From Vulcanimicrobiota bacterium (GTDB taxonomy: Bacteria > Vulcanimicrobiota > Vulcanimicrobiia > Vulcanimicrobiales > Vulcanimicrobiaceae): a stretch of DNA of 5,805 bases. How positions within the stretch are numbered: position 1 is the first letter of the stretch; every line of letters starts with the position of its first letter. Positions 1-5,805 of the stretch are shown one piece after another. The notes below the pieces were generated by a model. That model made no database searches and was not told the DNA's origin. It was given only the letters and a program-made list of their open reading frames with translations. Made by a program: the position numbers and the translations under genes. The stretch covers positions 226 to 6,030 of the forward strand of contig PMFP01000034.1 in the NCBI GenBank assembly GCA_003155175.1. The letters are read 5' to 3'.

Positions 1-891
1 TCCGAAATCAGCGGCCCGCTGTGGAACCCGCACAACACGTTCTACTTCTTCGACATGGCCGTGGACGCGCTGGTGTTGCCGGCGGCAGTTGCGTACGCCG
101 CGCTGCGGCACCGGCTGCTCGACGTCGGTTTCGTGCTGAATCGAACCGCCGTCATCGGGATTACGTCGGCGCTGCTCGTGCCCGTCTTCGGCGTGCTGGA
201 AAGTCTGGTCGAACGCTATCTCAGCGAGGCGGGGCACGTCGAGGGGCTCTTCGCGGAGCTCGGCATCGTGGTCGTGCTGGTATCGCTATTCCGCATCGTT
301 CACGCGAAGGTGGACGTCTGGGTGGACGCCTTCGTGTTTCGCGAACGGCACGCCGACGAAGTCGCGCTCAACGACTTTACGCGCGCCGCCGCATTCTATA
401 CCAAGAGGGCCGCGGTCGTGAACGAAGCGCTGGAACTGATCAAGGCGCGCGCTCGCGTCAAGGACGCCGGCCTGTACCTGGACGCGGGCGGCGCTTATAC
501 GGCCGAAGGCACCACGCGGGCGCAGGCGCTTCCCGATCTTGACGTCGACGATGCGGTCGCGGTGGCGTTGCGGGCCGACGCGCGTCCGCTCGACGTTTCG
601 AACTTCAAAACCTCGTTGGCGGGCGAGCGCGCCTACCCGCTGACGCTCGCCGGCAAACTGCAGGGCTTCCTGGTCGTAGGACCGCGCGTCAACGAGGAGC
701 AAATGCCTCCCGACATCGATGCCGCGGTCGAACGCGTCGCCGAAGCCGTGGGCAAGTCGCTCGAGTCGATCGAAAAGGAGCGGCTACGCCAAGAGATCGC
801 GGAGGCGAGATTGGACGCAGCGCGATCGCGACGCGACGCCGCGGCCGCGTGGCGCGCGGTCGAGATGCTGCGCGGAGCCGAAGGGAAGTGA
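1..891 (+). CDS. Membrane-anchored GAF-like sensor protein, 5'-truncated
   Basis: The reading frame is open from base 1 and ends at TGA 889-891, so the start lies outside the window; 296 residues are visible. The Met at base 55 is internal, since coding character continues upstream of it. Counting from the window edge, hydrophobic segments lie at about residues 22-38, 50-68 and 84-100, so this is the end of a multi-pass membrane region. The motif RHRLLDVGFVLNR (36-48) follows the first segment and resembles sensors whose membrane part precedes a GAF domain. Residues about 135-255 have a GAF-like alternation ending in GKLQGFLVVGPR. Residues 255-296 are charged, Ala/Arg/Glu-rich and probably coiled coil. 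No His-box, ATPase, GGDEF or cyclase motif follows, so output may pass to a partner through the coiled coil. The sensor assignment is inference from fold-like features; the ligand is unknown. Confidence 0.7.
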   Translation, partial: SEISGPLWNPHNTFYFFDMAVDALVLPAAVAYAALRHRLLDVGFVLNRTAVIGITSALLVPVFGVLESLVERYLSEAGHVEGLFAELGIVVVLVSLFRIVHAKVDVWVDAFVFRERHADEVALNDFTRAAAFYTKRAAVVNEALELIKARARVKDAGLYLDAGGAYTAEGTTRAQALPDLDVDDAVAVALRADARPLDVSNFKTSLAGERAYPLTLAGKLQGFLVVGPRVNEEQMPPDIDAAVERVAEAVGKSLESIEKERLRQEIAEARLDAARSRRDAAAAWRAVEMLRGAEGK

Positions 892-909
892 CCGGACGCT
901 AACGCCCGG
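892..909 (-). terminator. Possible short hairpin at the convergent gene ends
   Basis: Read on the minus strand, CCGGGCG-TTAG-CGTCCGG forms a 7-bp stem with a 4-base loop. One pair is a G-U wobble on this strand; on the plus strand the same position is an A-C mismatch, so the stem suits the leftward transcript better. The loop contains the TAG stop of the downstream peptidase gene. There is no clear U-tract after the stem, so this is not a canonical intrinsic terminator. It may act as a 3'-end stabilising hairpin or be chance in GC-rich DNA. Confidence 0.3.
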
Positions 910-2461
910 AGAGAACGGAGTCGTACCAGCGTTCGAGGTCGTCGTGAAACTTCGCCAGCGCGTCCGGATTGATGTAGACCATGTGACCCGACTCGTAGAA
1001 GCCGTAGGTAATGTGGCTCTGAATCTGCGGCGGCACGTTCAGATGGTTGAGCGTGTACACCGTTGCGAAGAACGGCGTGGCGAGATCGTAGTAGCCGTTG
1101 GCTGAAAACACACGCATGTTCGGATTGTAGACCATCGCGCGCGCGAGGTCTTGAGCGGTATTGGTCGGCAGGTTTCCGTCGCGCTTCCAATCCCAACTCC
1201 GATTGATCTCGCCCAGTTCGACGCGATATTCCTGATCGGTGTTGTACCCGAGAACCTGGCGCACGAAGTAATTGCCGGCGCCGACGAACGCCGAGTCGAT
1301 CGCCGAGTCGGTCGCGTCGAAATCGGGCTGGTCCGAGATCGGGTCCACCGAGTAGGCCGAGTAGCGCGCGTCGTAGCGGCCGACCGCCCGGCCGTCGTTG
1401 CGCATGAGCTCGGTCATGTAGCGCACGTACGGTATGCGAAGGTTCGAGTTGCGGATGTACTGCTCCGGAAGTCCGGTGTACTGGTGCAGCTTCGCAACGA
1501 CGTCGTTGTACGTCGAAGGCGGAAGACGCGAACCCTGGGCGAGCGCGTTGAGATACTCGTTCATCGCGAACCGTTCGACCTGCGGAAGAAAGACGTCCAG
1601 CGAGGCCGGATGCTGTCCCCCGGGCAGCCGGTTGTGATACCACGACGTGGCCGCCTCGGTCGGCAGGTAGAGCGGGTACGCCCAATCGCCGCCGCCGATC
1701 GCCGTTGCCGAGAAATTGGTATCCCAATCGAGGCTGAAGTCCAGGATCGACGAGAGGAGCACGACGCCGTTGATGCCGATGCCTTGGTCTTGCAGATAGT
1801 TCGACAAAACCGCCGAACGCGGCGTGCCGTAGGATTCGCCGAAAAGAAACTTCGGTGAGTTCCAGCGTCCGTACGTCGAGACGTAACGCGAGACGAACTG
1901 GCCGAACGCGCGCATATCTTGATCCACGCCGTAGAAGTCGTCGGGTTTCCCCGCCCCGACGAGCCGTCCGAAGCCCGTGCCCGGCGCGTCCACGAACACC
2001 ATGTCGGTCTTGTCCAGCAAGGTGTATTGGTTGGGAACGAGGTTAAACGGAGCGTTCGGCGTCGAGGTGCCGTTGCCGACGATCACGCGCATCGGGCCGA
2101 ACGAGCCCATGCGAAGCCAGATGGTCGAGCTGCCCGGGCCGCCGTTGTAGAAGAACGTCACGGGCCGGCGCGCGCTCGCGTCGTCGAGCGTGAATGCCGT
2201 GAAGAACATCCGGCACGTCGGTTGGCCCGCCTGGTTTTGCAGCGTGATCGTTCCGGCGCGCGCCGTATAGGCCAACGTTCGTCCGCCCACCGAGATGCTC
2301 TGGTGCGTCACGGCGTCGGGCGGAGCCGGCGGAATCGCCGGCGCGGCTGAGGGAGCCGGTGCCGACGCATCGGCGGCAAAAGTGGGTGCGTACGACAGCG
2401 CCGGCAGCGCGGCCAGCGCGCAGAACAGGACTGCCTTGAACACGATCGTCTTTCTACGCAT
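899..2461 (-). CDS. Secreted S10 family serine carboxypeptidase-like protein (second copy of a tandem pair)
   Basis: This 520-residue protein is predicted to be exported and to remove C-terminal amino acids from peptides outside the cytoplasm. Residues 1-30 form a signal peptide: basic MRRK start, hydrophobic core, and an AxA-like site near TFAA. A Pro/Ala-rich linker follows to about 50. S10 hallmarks are in order: NGGPGSS (106-112, oxyanion hole and carboxylate binding), GESYG (208-212, nucleophile Ser210), NGYYD (catalytic Asp459) and SGHMVY (catalytic His493). The Glu before the Ser, which binds the substrate carboxylate in the family, is present. The mature part has one Cys (Cys83), so disulfides of the eukaryotic enzymes are absent. 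The frame stays open 100 codons upstream, but that part only shadows the neighbouring gene. The ATG at 2461 is chosen because a signal peptide follows and it overlaps the upstream TGA. Substrate preference is unknown. Confidence 0.93.
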   Translation of the reverse strand: MRRKTIVFKAVLFCALAALPALSYAPTFAADASAPAPSAAPAIPPAPPDAVTHQSISVGGRTLAYTARAGTITLQNQAGQPTCRMFFTAFTLDDASARRPVTFFYNGGPGSSTIWLRMGSFGPMRVIVGNGTSTPNAPFNLVPNQYTLLDKTDMVFVDAPGTGFGRLVGAGKPDDFYGVDQDMRAFGQFVSRYVSTYGRWNSPKFLFGESYGTPRSAVLSNYLQDQGIGINGVVLLSSILDFSLDWDTNFSATAIGGGDWAYPLYLPTEAATSWYHNRLPGGQHPASLDVFLPQVERFAMNEYLNALAQGSRLPPSTYNDVVAKLHQYTGLPEQYIRNSNLRIPYVRYMTELMRNDGRAVGRYDARYSAYSVDPISDQPDFDATDSAIDSAFVGAGNYFVRQVLGYNTDQEYRVELGEINRSWDWKRDGNLPTNTAQDLARAMVYNPNMRVFSANGYYDLATPFFATVYTLNHLNVPPQIQSHITYGFYESGHMVYINPDALAKFHDDLERWYDSVLSGR

Positions 2462-2463
2462 CA
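2459..2463 (-). promoter_or_regulatory. TGATG stop/start overlap (translational coupling site)
   Basis: The TGA stop of the upstream peptidase (2463-2461) shares its last base with the ATG of the downstream peptidase (2461-2459). Bases just upstream of this ATG on the minus strand (CTGGCAAATCGCTG) contain no convincing Shine-Dalgarno sequence. The second peptidase is therefore probably translated by termination-reinitiation from the first. The overlap is seen directly; coupling is inferred. Confidence 0.75.
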
Positions 2464-3981
2464 GCGATTTGCCAGAACCTGGGCGTACCAGCGCTCTAAG
2501 TCGTCGTGGAATCTCGCCAGCGCCCCCGGGTGCAGATAGACCATGTGCCCCGCTTGGTAGTAGCCGTACGTGATGTTCTTCTGCAGCGCGGGATCGAGAT
2601 ACAGGTGCTCGAGCACGTATTGCGTGGCGAAAAACGGCGTTGCGAAATCGAAGTATCCGTTGGCCGAGAAGATCTTGAGCTGCGGATTGTAGGTCATCGC
2701 CTTGGCGAGATCCGGTGCGACGTTCAGGGTCTGCACGTCGTCGCCGTGCTTGAAGTCCCACGTGTTGCCGTCGGCATAGATCAGATCGTAGATCTCCGCT
2801 CGGTAGAGCAGTCCGGTGTTATAGCCGAGCGTGCGGCGCATGTATTCGTTGCCGCTGGAAATAAACGCCGAGCCGATCGCCGCTTCGGTCGGATCCCAAT
2901 CCGCGGAGTCGGCCTGGCGGTCGAGCACGTACGACTGGAATCGCGAGTCGAGCCGTCCGAACGCAAGGCCGCGATCGCGAGCGAGTTCGTTCGAGAACCG
3001 GTCGTAGGGAATCCGAAGGTTCGAATTGCGGATGTACTGCTCCGACAACCCGGTGTACCGGTGCAGCTTCGATACGATGTCGTTGAAGCGTTCGCCCGAA
3101 ATCTGCGCGCCCTGCGCGAGTCCGTCGAGATATTCGTTTAGCGCGAAGCTCTCCACCTCGGGAAGCAAGACGCTCAGCGGCGGCGAGCCCGGAAGCGCCC
3201 GATGGAACCATGCGGTCGCGGTCTCCGTCGGCAGATTGAACACGTATCCCCAGTCGCCGCCGCCGCTCGGCGCGCCGTCGTTGTAATCGAGGTTCGAATT
3301 GAGGAACGACGAGAGCAGAACGATGCCGTTGAGGCCGACGCCGCGGTCTTGAAGGTAGCTCGAGAGCGCCGCCGACCGCGTCGTTCCGTACGATTCGCCA
3401 AAGAGAAACCGCGGGGAGTTCCAGCGCCCGAACGTCGTGATGTAACGTTGGATGAACTGGCCGAACGCGGCCACGTCTTCGTCCACGCCCCAGAAATCCT
3501 TGGGCTGGCCGTTGCCGATGAAACGGCCGAAGCCGCTTCCGGGCATGTCGATGAAGACGAGGTCGGTCTTGTCGAGCAGGCTGTACTGGTTGTCGACGAT
3601 CCGGTACGGGGGCGGCCCGGTCGGGCCGCCGTTCGCGGTTTGAACGCGAACGGGACCAAACGATCCCATGCGAAGCCAAATCGTGGAGCTTCCGGGTCCG
3701 CCGTTATAGAGAAACGTCACCGCGCGGTGCGACGGATCGGCGCCGTCGAGCGTGAAAGCCGTATAGAACACGCGAGCCGTCGGCTGCTCGTCTCCATCGC
3801 GCAGGGTGATCGTCCCAGCCCGGGCCGTGTACGAGAGCCGCCGTCCGCCAAGCACGAGCGTATGATGCGAAATCCCGTCGGGCGTCGCGGGTGGAATCGG
3901 CTTAGCCGGGGCGGCGAAGGCGGGAACTGCCGACAGCGACAGCACCGCCGCAACCAAGAGCGTGAAGCGTCGAAAACGCAA
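2461..3981 (-). CDS. Secreted S10 family serine carboxypeptidase-like protein (first copy of a tandem pair)
   Basis: A 506-residue exported peptidase, paralogous to the next gene in the operon (about 60% identical by eye over aligned stretches). The start chosen is TTG at 3981-3979: GGAGG lies exactly 5 bases upstream, and translation gives a compact signal peptide (basic RFRR, hydrophobic TLLVAAVLSL, AFA cleavage site near residue 23). An in-frame TTG at 4065 would add 28 residues and overlap the preceding stop, but it gives an unusually long charged N-region. Motifs: NGGPGSS (93-99), GESYG (195-199, Ser197), NGYFD (Asp445) and AGHMVY (His479), so the triad is complete. No Cys occurs in the protein. 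A Gly/Pro-rich loop at about 117-125 differs from the paralogue. Expected role is carboxypeptidase action on extracytoplasmic peptides; S10 enzymes usually work best at acidic pH. The actual substrate is not deducible. Confidence 0.93.
   Translation of the reverse strand: MRFRRFTLLVAAVLSLSAVPAFAAPAKPIPPATPDGISHHTLVLGGRRLSYTARAGTITLRDGDEQPTARVFYTAFTLDGADPSHRAVTFLYNGGPGSSTIWLRMGSFGPVRVQTANGGPTGPPPYRIVDNQYSLLDKTDLVFIDMPGSGFGRFIGNGQPKDFWGVDEDVAAFGQFIQRYITTFGRWNSPRFLFGESYGTTRSAALSSYLQDRGVGLNGIVLLSSFLNSNLDYNDGAPSGGGDWGYVFNLPTETATAWFHRALPGSPPLSVLLPEVESFALNEYLDGLAQGAQISGERFNDIVSKLHRYTGLSEQYIRNSNLRIPYDRFSNELARDRGLAFGRLDSRFQSYVLDRQADSADWDPTEAAIGSAFISSGNEYMRRTLGYNTGLLYRAEIYDLIYADGNTWDFKHGDDVQTLNVAPDLAKAMTYNPQLKIFSANGYFDFATPFFATQYVLEHLYLDPALQKNITYGYYQAGHMVYLHPGALARFHDDLERWYAQVLANR
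3611..3630. repeat. GC-only inverted repeat inside the first peptidase gene
   Basis: Arms GGCGGCCCG (3611-3619) and CGGGCCGCC (3622-3630) are perfect complements around a 2-base centre. As RNA this gives an 8-bp stem with a 4-base loop. It lies in codons for the Gly/Pro-rich loop that the paralogue lacks. In DNA this GC-rich an arm of 9 bases can occur by chance, so function is doubtful. Confidence 0.5.
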
Positions 3982-4061
3982 ACGGGCCTCCGGAGAAAGA
4001 TAACTCGGGCGCTTTTTCTCGCCGGGCGGAGCGCCCCTGCGACTCACGCCGGGATACGTGC
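3982..4061 (-). other. 80-base intergenic leader ahead of the first peptidase
   Basis: This is the longest non-coding gap within the minus-strand series, if the TTG at 3981 is the true start. It contains the GGAGG ribosome-binding site and a short inverted pair GAGAAA (4020-4015) / TTTCTC (3998-3993) flanking a TTATCT hexamer. No good -35 box sits 16-18 bases upstream of that hexamer, so I do not call a promoter. The gap could still hold an internal start, a processing site or a PadR operator. Confidence 0.5.
3987..3991 (-). promoter_or_regulatory. Shine-Dalgarno site fixing the TTG start at 3981
   Basis: GGAGG on the minus strand (3991-3987) is followed by the 5-base spacer CCCGT and then TTG. 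It is the best ribosome-binding site visible in the window and supports the shorter N-terminus of the first peptidase. It lies partly in the self-complementary octamer CTCCGGAG (3995-3988). Confidence 0.75.
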
Positions 4062-4376
4062 TCAAATCTTTCTCAAAACGTCCTTGCCCGACTCGAGCTT
4101 GGCGGAAAGCAGCCGGGCGTCTCGCCCGATCGGCACGCCGCCGGACGTGGAGAGCACGTCTTCGGCCGAAATTTCGTTCGGGACGAAGAACTGCCGTGAG
4201 TGGCCGTCGTCGCAGACGATCTCACAGACCATTTCGTAGGGCAGATCCTCCGCGTCGAACGCGGCGGCGTCGCCCGCGGGGTCTACGACGAACGACCGCT
4301 CGCCGGGGCGAGCGAGCACTTGACCGCAGACCCCGCAACGCGCTTCGCGGAGATGGACGAGCAACAGACGCATCAT
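4062..4376 (-). CDS. Small Cys-rich protein of unknown function, possibly zinc-binding
   Basis: I do not recognise the family. The protein is 104 residues, counted from the first Met of the ATGATG junction; starting at the second Met (4373) gives 103. It begins MRLLLVHLREARCGVCG, with Cys14-x2-Cys17, then Cys51-x3-Cys55-x3-His59 in the segment EMVCEIVCDDGH. That spacing could hold a metal ion. The rest is acidic and polar (SFVVDPAGDAAAFDAEDLPYE; a PNEISAEDVL stretch), with no signal peptide, transmembrane segment or helix-turn-helix, so it should be cytoplasmic. The frame extends upstream to 4523, but that part only shadows the PadR gene. It overlaps the PadR stop by 4 bases and precedes the peptidases by 80, which points to co-expression with both. 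Possible roles are a co-regulator or redox/metal-responsive partner of the PadR protein; this is speculation from position. Confidence 0.7.
   Translation of the reverse strand: MMRLLLVHLREARCGVCGQVLARPGERSFVVDPAGDAAAFDAEDLPYEMVCEIVCDDGHSRQFFVPNEISAEDVLSTSGGVPIGRDARLLSAKLESGKDVLRKI
4373..4376 (-). promoter_or_regulatory. ATGATG junction: PadR stop overlapping the next start
   Basis: The minus strand reads ATGATG at 4376-4371, with the PadR TGA at 4375-4373. Either ATG may start the next gene, giving a 4-base (ATGA) or 1-base (TGATG) overlap. No strong ribosome-binding site precedes it; GGAAA lies about 12 bases away. Coupled translation and a matched yield of the two proteins are likely. Confidence 0.65.
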
Positions 4377-4726
4377 TCGTAGAGCGATTTCCGCAAACGC
4401 CCGGCCGCTCGTTCGACCGAGTCCAAGTAGGGCAGCATCGCTTCTTTGATGCGCGCCAGGCGTTCGATCCCCTCCGGCGTGATCGAATAAATGCGTCGCG
4501 AACGTTTGGTCGGGTGGTCCCACGTCGCCGTGACGAAACCGCGCTCCTCGAGCCGCCGCAGGAGCGGGTAGATCTTGTTCGTGTTCACCGCCAGCAGATC
4601 GCCGCAGATGTCGTCGATGCGTTGCATCAAGCCGTAACCGTGATCGGCTCGCTGCGAGATCAAGTTGAGCAGCAGGACCGGAAAGACCGTCTTACTCTTG
4701 ATCGGCCCGCGCAGCACTTCTTCCAT
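4373..4726 (-). CDS. PadR family transcriptional regulator
   Basis: A 117-residue cytoplasmic DNA-binding protein of normal length for short (PadR-s1-like) members. The winged helix-turn-helix occupies about residues 8-85: KTVFPVLLLNLI as the first helix, HGYGLMQRI (29-37) as the family signature, NTNKIYPLLRRLEERGF (48-64) as the recognition helix region, and the wing through RSRRIYSITPEG (75-86). The last 30 residues form the C-terminal dimerisation helix. The start is ATG 4726; the open frame runs to 4930 but only shadows the upstream gene, and a GTG at 4744 is the other option. No clear ribosome-binding site precedes either. PadR proteins are mostly local, ligand-released repressors, so autoregulation and control of the peptidases downstream are likely. 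The effector is unknown. Confidence 0.92.
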   Translation of the reverse strand: MEEVLRGPIKSKTVFPVLLLNLISQRADHGYGLMQRIDDICGDLLAVNTNKIYPLLRRLEERGFVTATWDHPTKRSRRIYSITPEGIERLARIKEAMLPYLDSVERAAGRLRKSLYE

Positions 4727-4764
4727 GCGACGGGGCGGCGTCACGTGTTTTTCGGGCAGCGCTT

Positions 4765-5805
4765 TCAACGCAGCGCCGTCCGCCCCGGGATCGCGATATC
4801 GAGCAACCGCGTCGCGAGTTGCAGGCGAAACTGCGTCTCGGGATCGCGCACGTCCATGCCGGTTATCTCGGTCGCGCGGTCGAGCCGGTATCGCAACGTG
4901 TTCGGATGGACGCCGAGCGTCCGGGCGCACGCGCGAAACTGGAATCCATGACGCGCCAGCTCGACGAGCGCTTCTACCAGCGGCTCGCCGTTGCGCTGAG
5001 CGCGAAGCCGTCCAAACAATTCCTCGAGAAATACGTCGCGCGCGCGAACGTCGCCGGTGAGCACGCGCGGCACGAGCACGTCGTCGAAGTAGCAGACCGG
5101 CGGCCGCTGATGGTAGTCCAGCAGCGAACGCGCTTCGTGGTAGCTGGCTCGCGCCCCATCGGCGCCCGCGTGCTCGCGCCCGAAGACCAGGCTGCGAGCC
5201 GGCCGGTCCACGATTGCGGCGAGTTCGGCGAGCGGAAACCCCGAAGGAACGAGAAACGGCACGCGATCGAGCGTAACGGTCACCAGGCTGGGAGCGCCCA
5301 GGCGCGCGAGCGCGAAACGAACCGACTCGGCGGCGCCGTCCCGTTCGTCGAGTTCCTCGCGCCCCAGCGGAATGCGCAGATCCAGCGCGACGATTCCCGC
5401 AACGTGCGACGCGTCCGGATCGAATCCGAGCAATCGCAAGCGCTCCTCGGCCACCGGCGCCGAACTATCCGATTCGAGAAACGAGAGGAAGGACGCATAC
5501 CCCAAACGCGATTCCAGCGACTCGAGTTCGCGCTCGTGCGCGATTCGAATCGCCGCTACCAGCGCGGCGTGTTCGGCCGCGCGCTGGTCTAATTCGTTCA
5601 GCGGCGTCTTGCCCTCGAGAATCCAAACGACGCCGACGACTTCCTTGCCGAGCCGGATCGGACACGCCAGGCGCGCTCCCATCCCCAGTCCTTCGATCGC
5701 GGGAACGCGCACGTGGCGCTGCGCCGTGCGAATCTGCTGCGCCACGCCGCGCCGTTCGAACTCGGCGTGGAGCGCACGGGGACTCTGCGACCGCGCGAGC
5801 GTCTC
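4765..5805 (-). CDS. PucR/CdaR-type transcriptional regulator with GAF-like sensor, 5'-truncated
   Basis: The frame is open to the right window edge, so the N-terminus is missing; 346 residues are visible. The GTG at 5745 is internal and should not be taken as the start. Counting from the edge, residues about 1-88 look like the end of a GAF-type sensor (ACPIRLGKEVVGVVWILEGKT). A linker helix (88-112) and a CdaR GGDEF-like middle domain (about 134-245) follow. The C-terminal PucR helix-turn-helix spans about 275-338, with FRACARTLGVHPNTLRYRLDR (290-310) and the typical TGMDVRDPETQFRLQLA tail. Proteins of this class are usually activators or dual regulators sensing small metabolites. The gene ends 38 bases before the PadR start and is the first visible member of the minus-strand series. 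Whether it controls the peptidases is inferred only from position; the ligand cannot be read from sequence. Confidence 0.88.
   Translation of the reverse strand, partial: ETLARSQSPRALHAEFERRGVAQQIRTAQRHVRVPAIEGLGMGARLACPIRLGKEVVGVVWILEGKTPLNELDQRAAEHAALVAAIRIAHERELESLESRLGYASFLSFLESDSSAPVAEERLRLLGFDPDASHVAGIVALDLRIPLGREELDERDGAAESVRFALARLGAPSLVTVTLDRVPFLVPSGFPLAELAAIVDRPARSLVFGREHAGADGARASYHEARSLLDYHQRPPVCYFDDVLVPRVLTGDVRARDVFLEELFGRLRAQRNGEPLVEALVELARHGFQFRACARTLGVHPNTLRYRLDRATEITGMDVRDPETQFRLQLATRLLDIAIPGRTALR

Larger units (their letters stand above)
899..3981 (-). repeat. Diverged tandem gene duplication (two S10 peptidase genes)
   Basis: The two peptidase genes are direct repeats of about 1.5 kb. 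They align almost end to end outside the signal peptides and a few loops. The best-preserved DNA block I found is 1437-1494 against 3014-3071, with 52 of 58 bases identical. It encodes the shared KLHxYTGLxEQYIRNSNLR segment. Elsewhere the DNA has diverged more than the protein, which indicates an old duplication under selection and not a recent copy or assembly artefact. Confidence 0.9.

Noticed and set aside
633..1727. Minus-strand frame of 364 codons overlapping the convergent junction
   Set aside because: Out of frame with the clear S10 protein and crosses into the antisense of the sensor gene; its composition is Arg/Ser/Ala-rich shadow.
2462..2761. 100-codon N-terminal extension of the downstream peptidase
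   Set aside because: It is an alternative-frame reading of the upstream paralogue's C-terminus. The signal peptide starts at 2461.
3993..4026. Possible promoter with TTATCT as -10 ahead of the first peptidase
   Set aside because: No acceptable -35 at the right spacing, and the transcript would begin almost at the ribosome-binding site.
1151..4239. Long plus-strand open frames opposite the peptidase genes (for example 1151-1858, 2506-3141, 3202-4239)
   Set aside because: They are Arg/Val-rich shadows of conserved S10 coding sequence in GC-rich DNA, with no recognisable domain or ribosome-binding site.
4297..4314. Palindrome CGCTCGCC-GG-GGCGAGCG inside the Cys-rich gene
   Set aside because: Fully coding and of a length expected by chance here; too far inside the gene to be an obvious operator.
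4727..4930. 68-codon N-terminal extension of the PadR protein
   Set aside because: Arg-rich antidomain sequence overlapping the PucR helix-turn-helix codons; PadR homology begins near the Met at 4726.
5558..5588. Inverted repeat ACCAGCGCG / CGCGCTGGT with a 13-base loop inside the PucR-type gene
   Set aside because: Lies in codons for an Ala-rich helix; one or two such repeats are expected by chance at this length and GC content.
1..5805. tRNA, rRNA, CRISPR, transposase or phage signatures
   Set aside because: None seen on either strand; the window is occupied by ordinary protein genes.

Overview
The window is high-GC bacterial DNA, densely packed and fully coding in character. No RNA gene, insertion sequence, CRISPR array or phage gene is visible. 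The lineage cannot be fixed from this sequence. A membrane sensor of the RHRLLD/FVLNR type, secreted bacterial S10 peptidases and the overall gene style would fit an acid- or soil-associated phylum such as Candidatus Eremiobacterota (WPS-2) or Acidobacteriota. That is a low-confidence inference.

Layout: the left end (1-891, + strand) is the 3' part of a membrane protein with a GAF-like cytoplasmic domain and a C-terminal helical tail. It has no histidine-kinase catalytic domain. Its stop lies 7 bases from the stop of the converging gene. Everything else (899-5805) lies on the minus strand and reads leftward as one compact five-gene series: a 5'-truncated PucR/CdaR-type regulator (4765-5805), a PadR-family regulator (4373-4726), a 104-residue Cys-rich protein of unknown function (4062-4376), and two paralogous secreted S10 serine carboxypeptidase-like enzymes (2461-3981 and 899-2461).

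Spacing suggests an operon. There are 38 bases between the first two genes, an ATGATG overlap between PadR and the small protein, 80 bases before the first peptidase, and a TGATG stop/start overlap between the peptidases. Any main promoter must lie beyond the right edge or within the truncated regulator gene. A reasonable working picture is a locally regulated locus: two transcription factors of different families control the export of two related carboxypeptidases for peptide scavenging. The Cys-rich protein would be an unassigned accessory or third regulatory component.

The two peptidases are clearly a tandem duplication. Both keep the full Ser-Asp-His triad, so both are expected to be active. 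They differ in signal peptide, in length and in several loops, which suggests divergent substrate choice.
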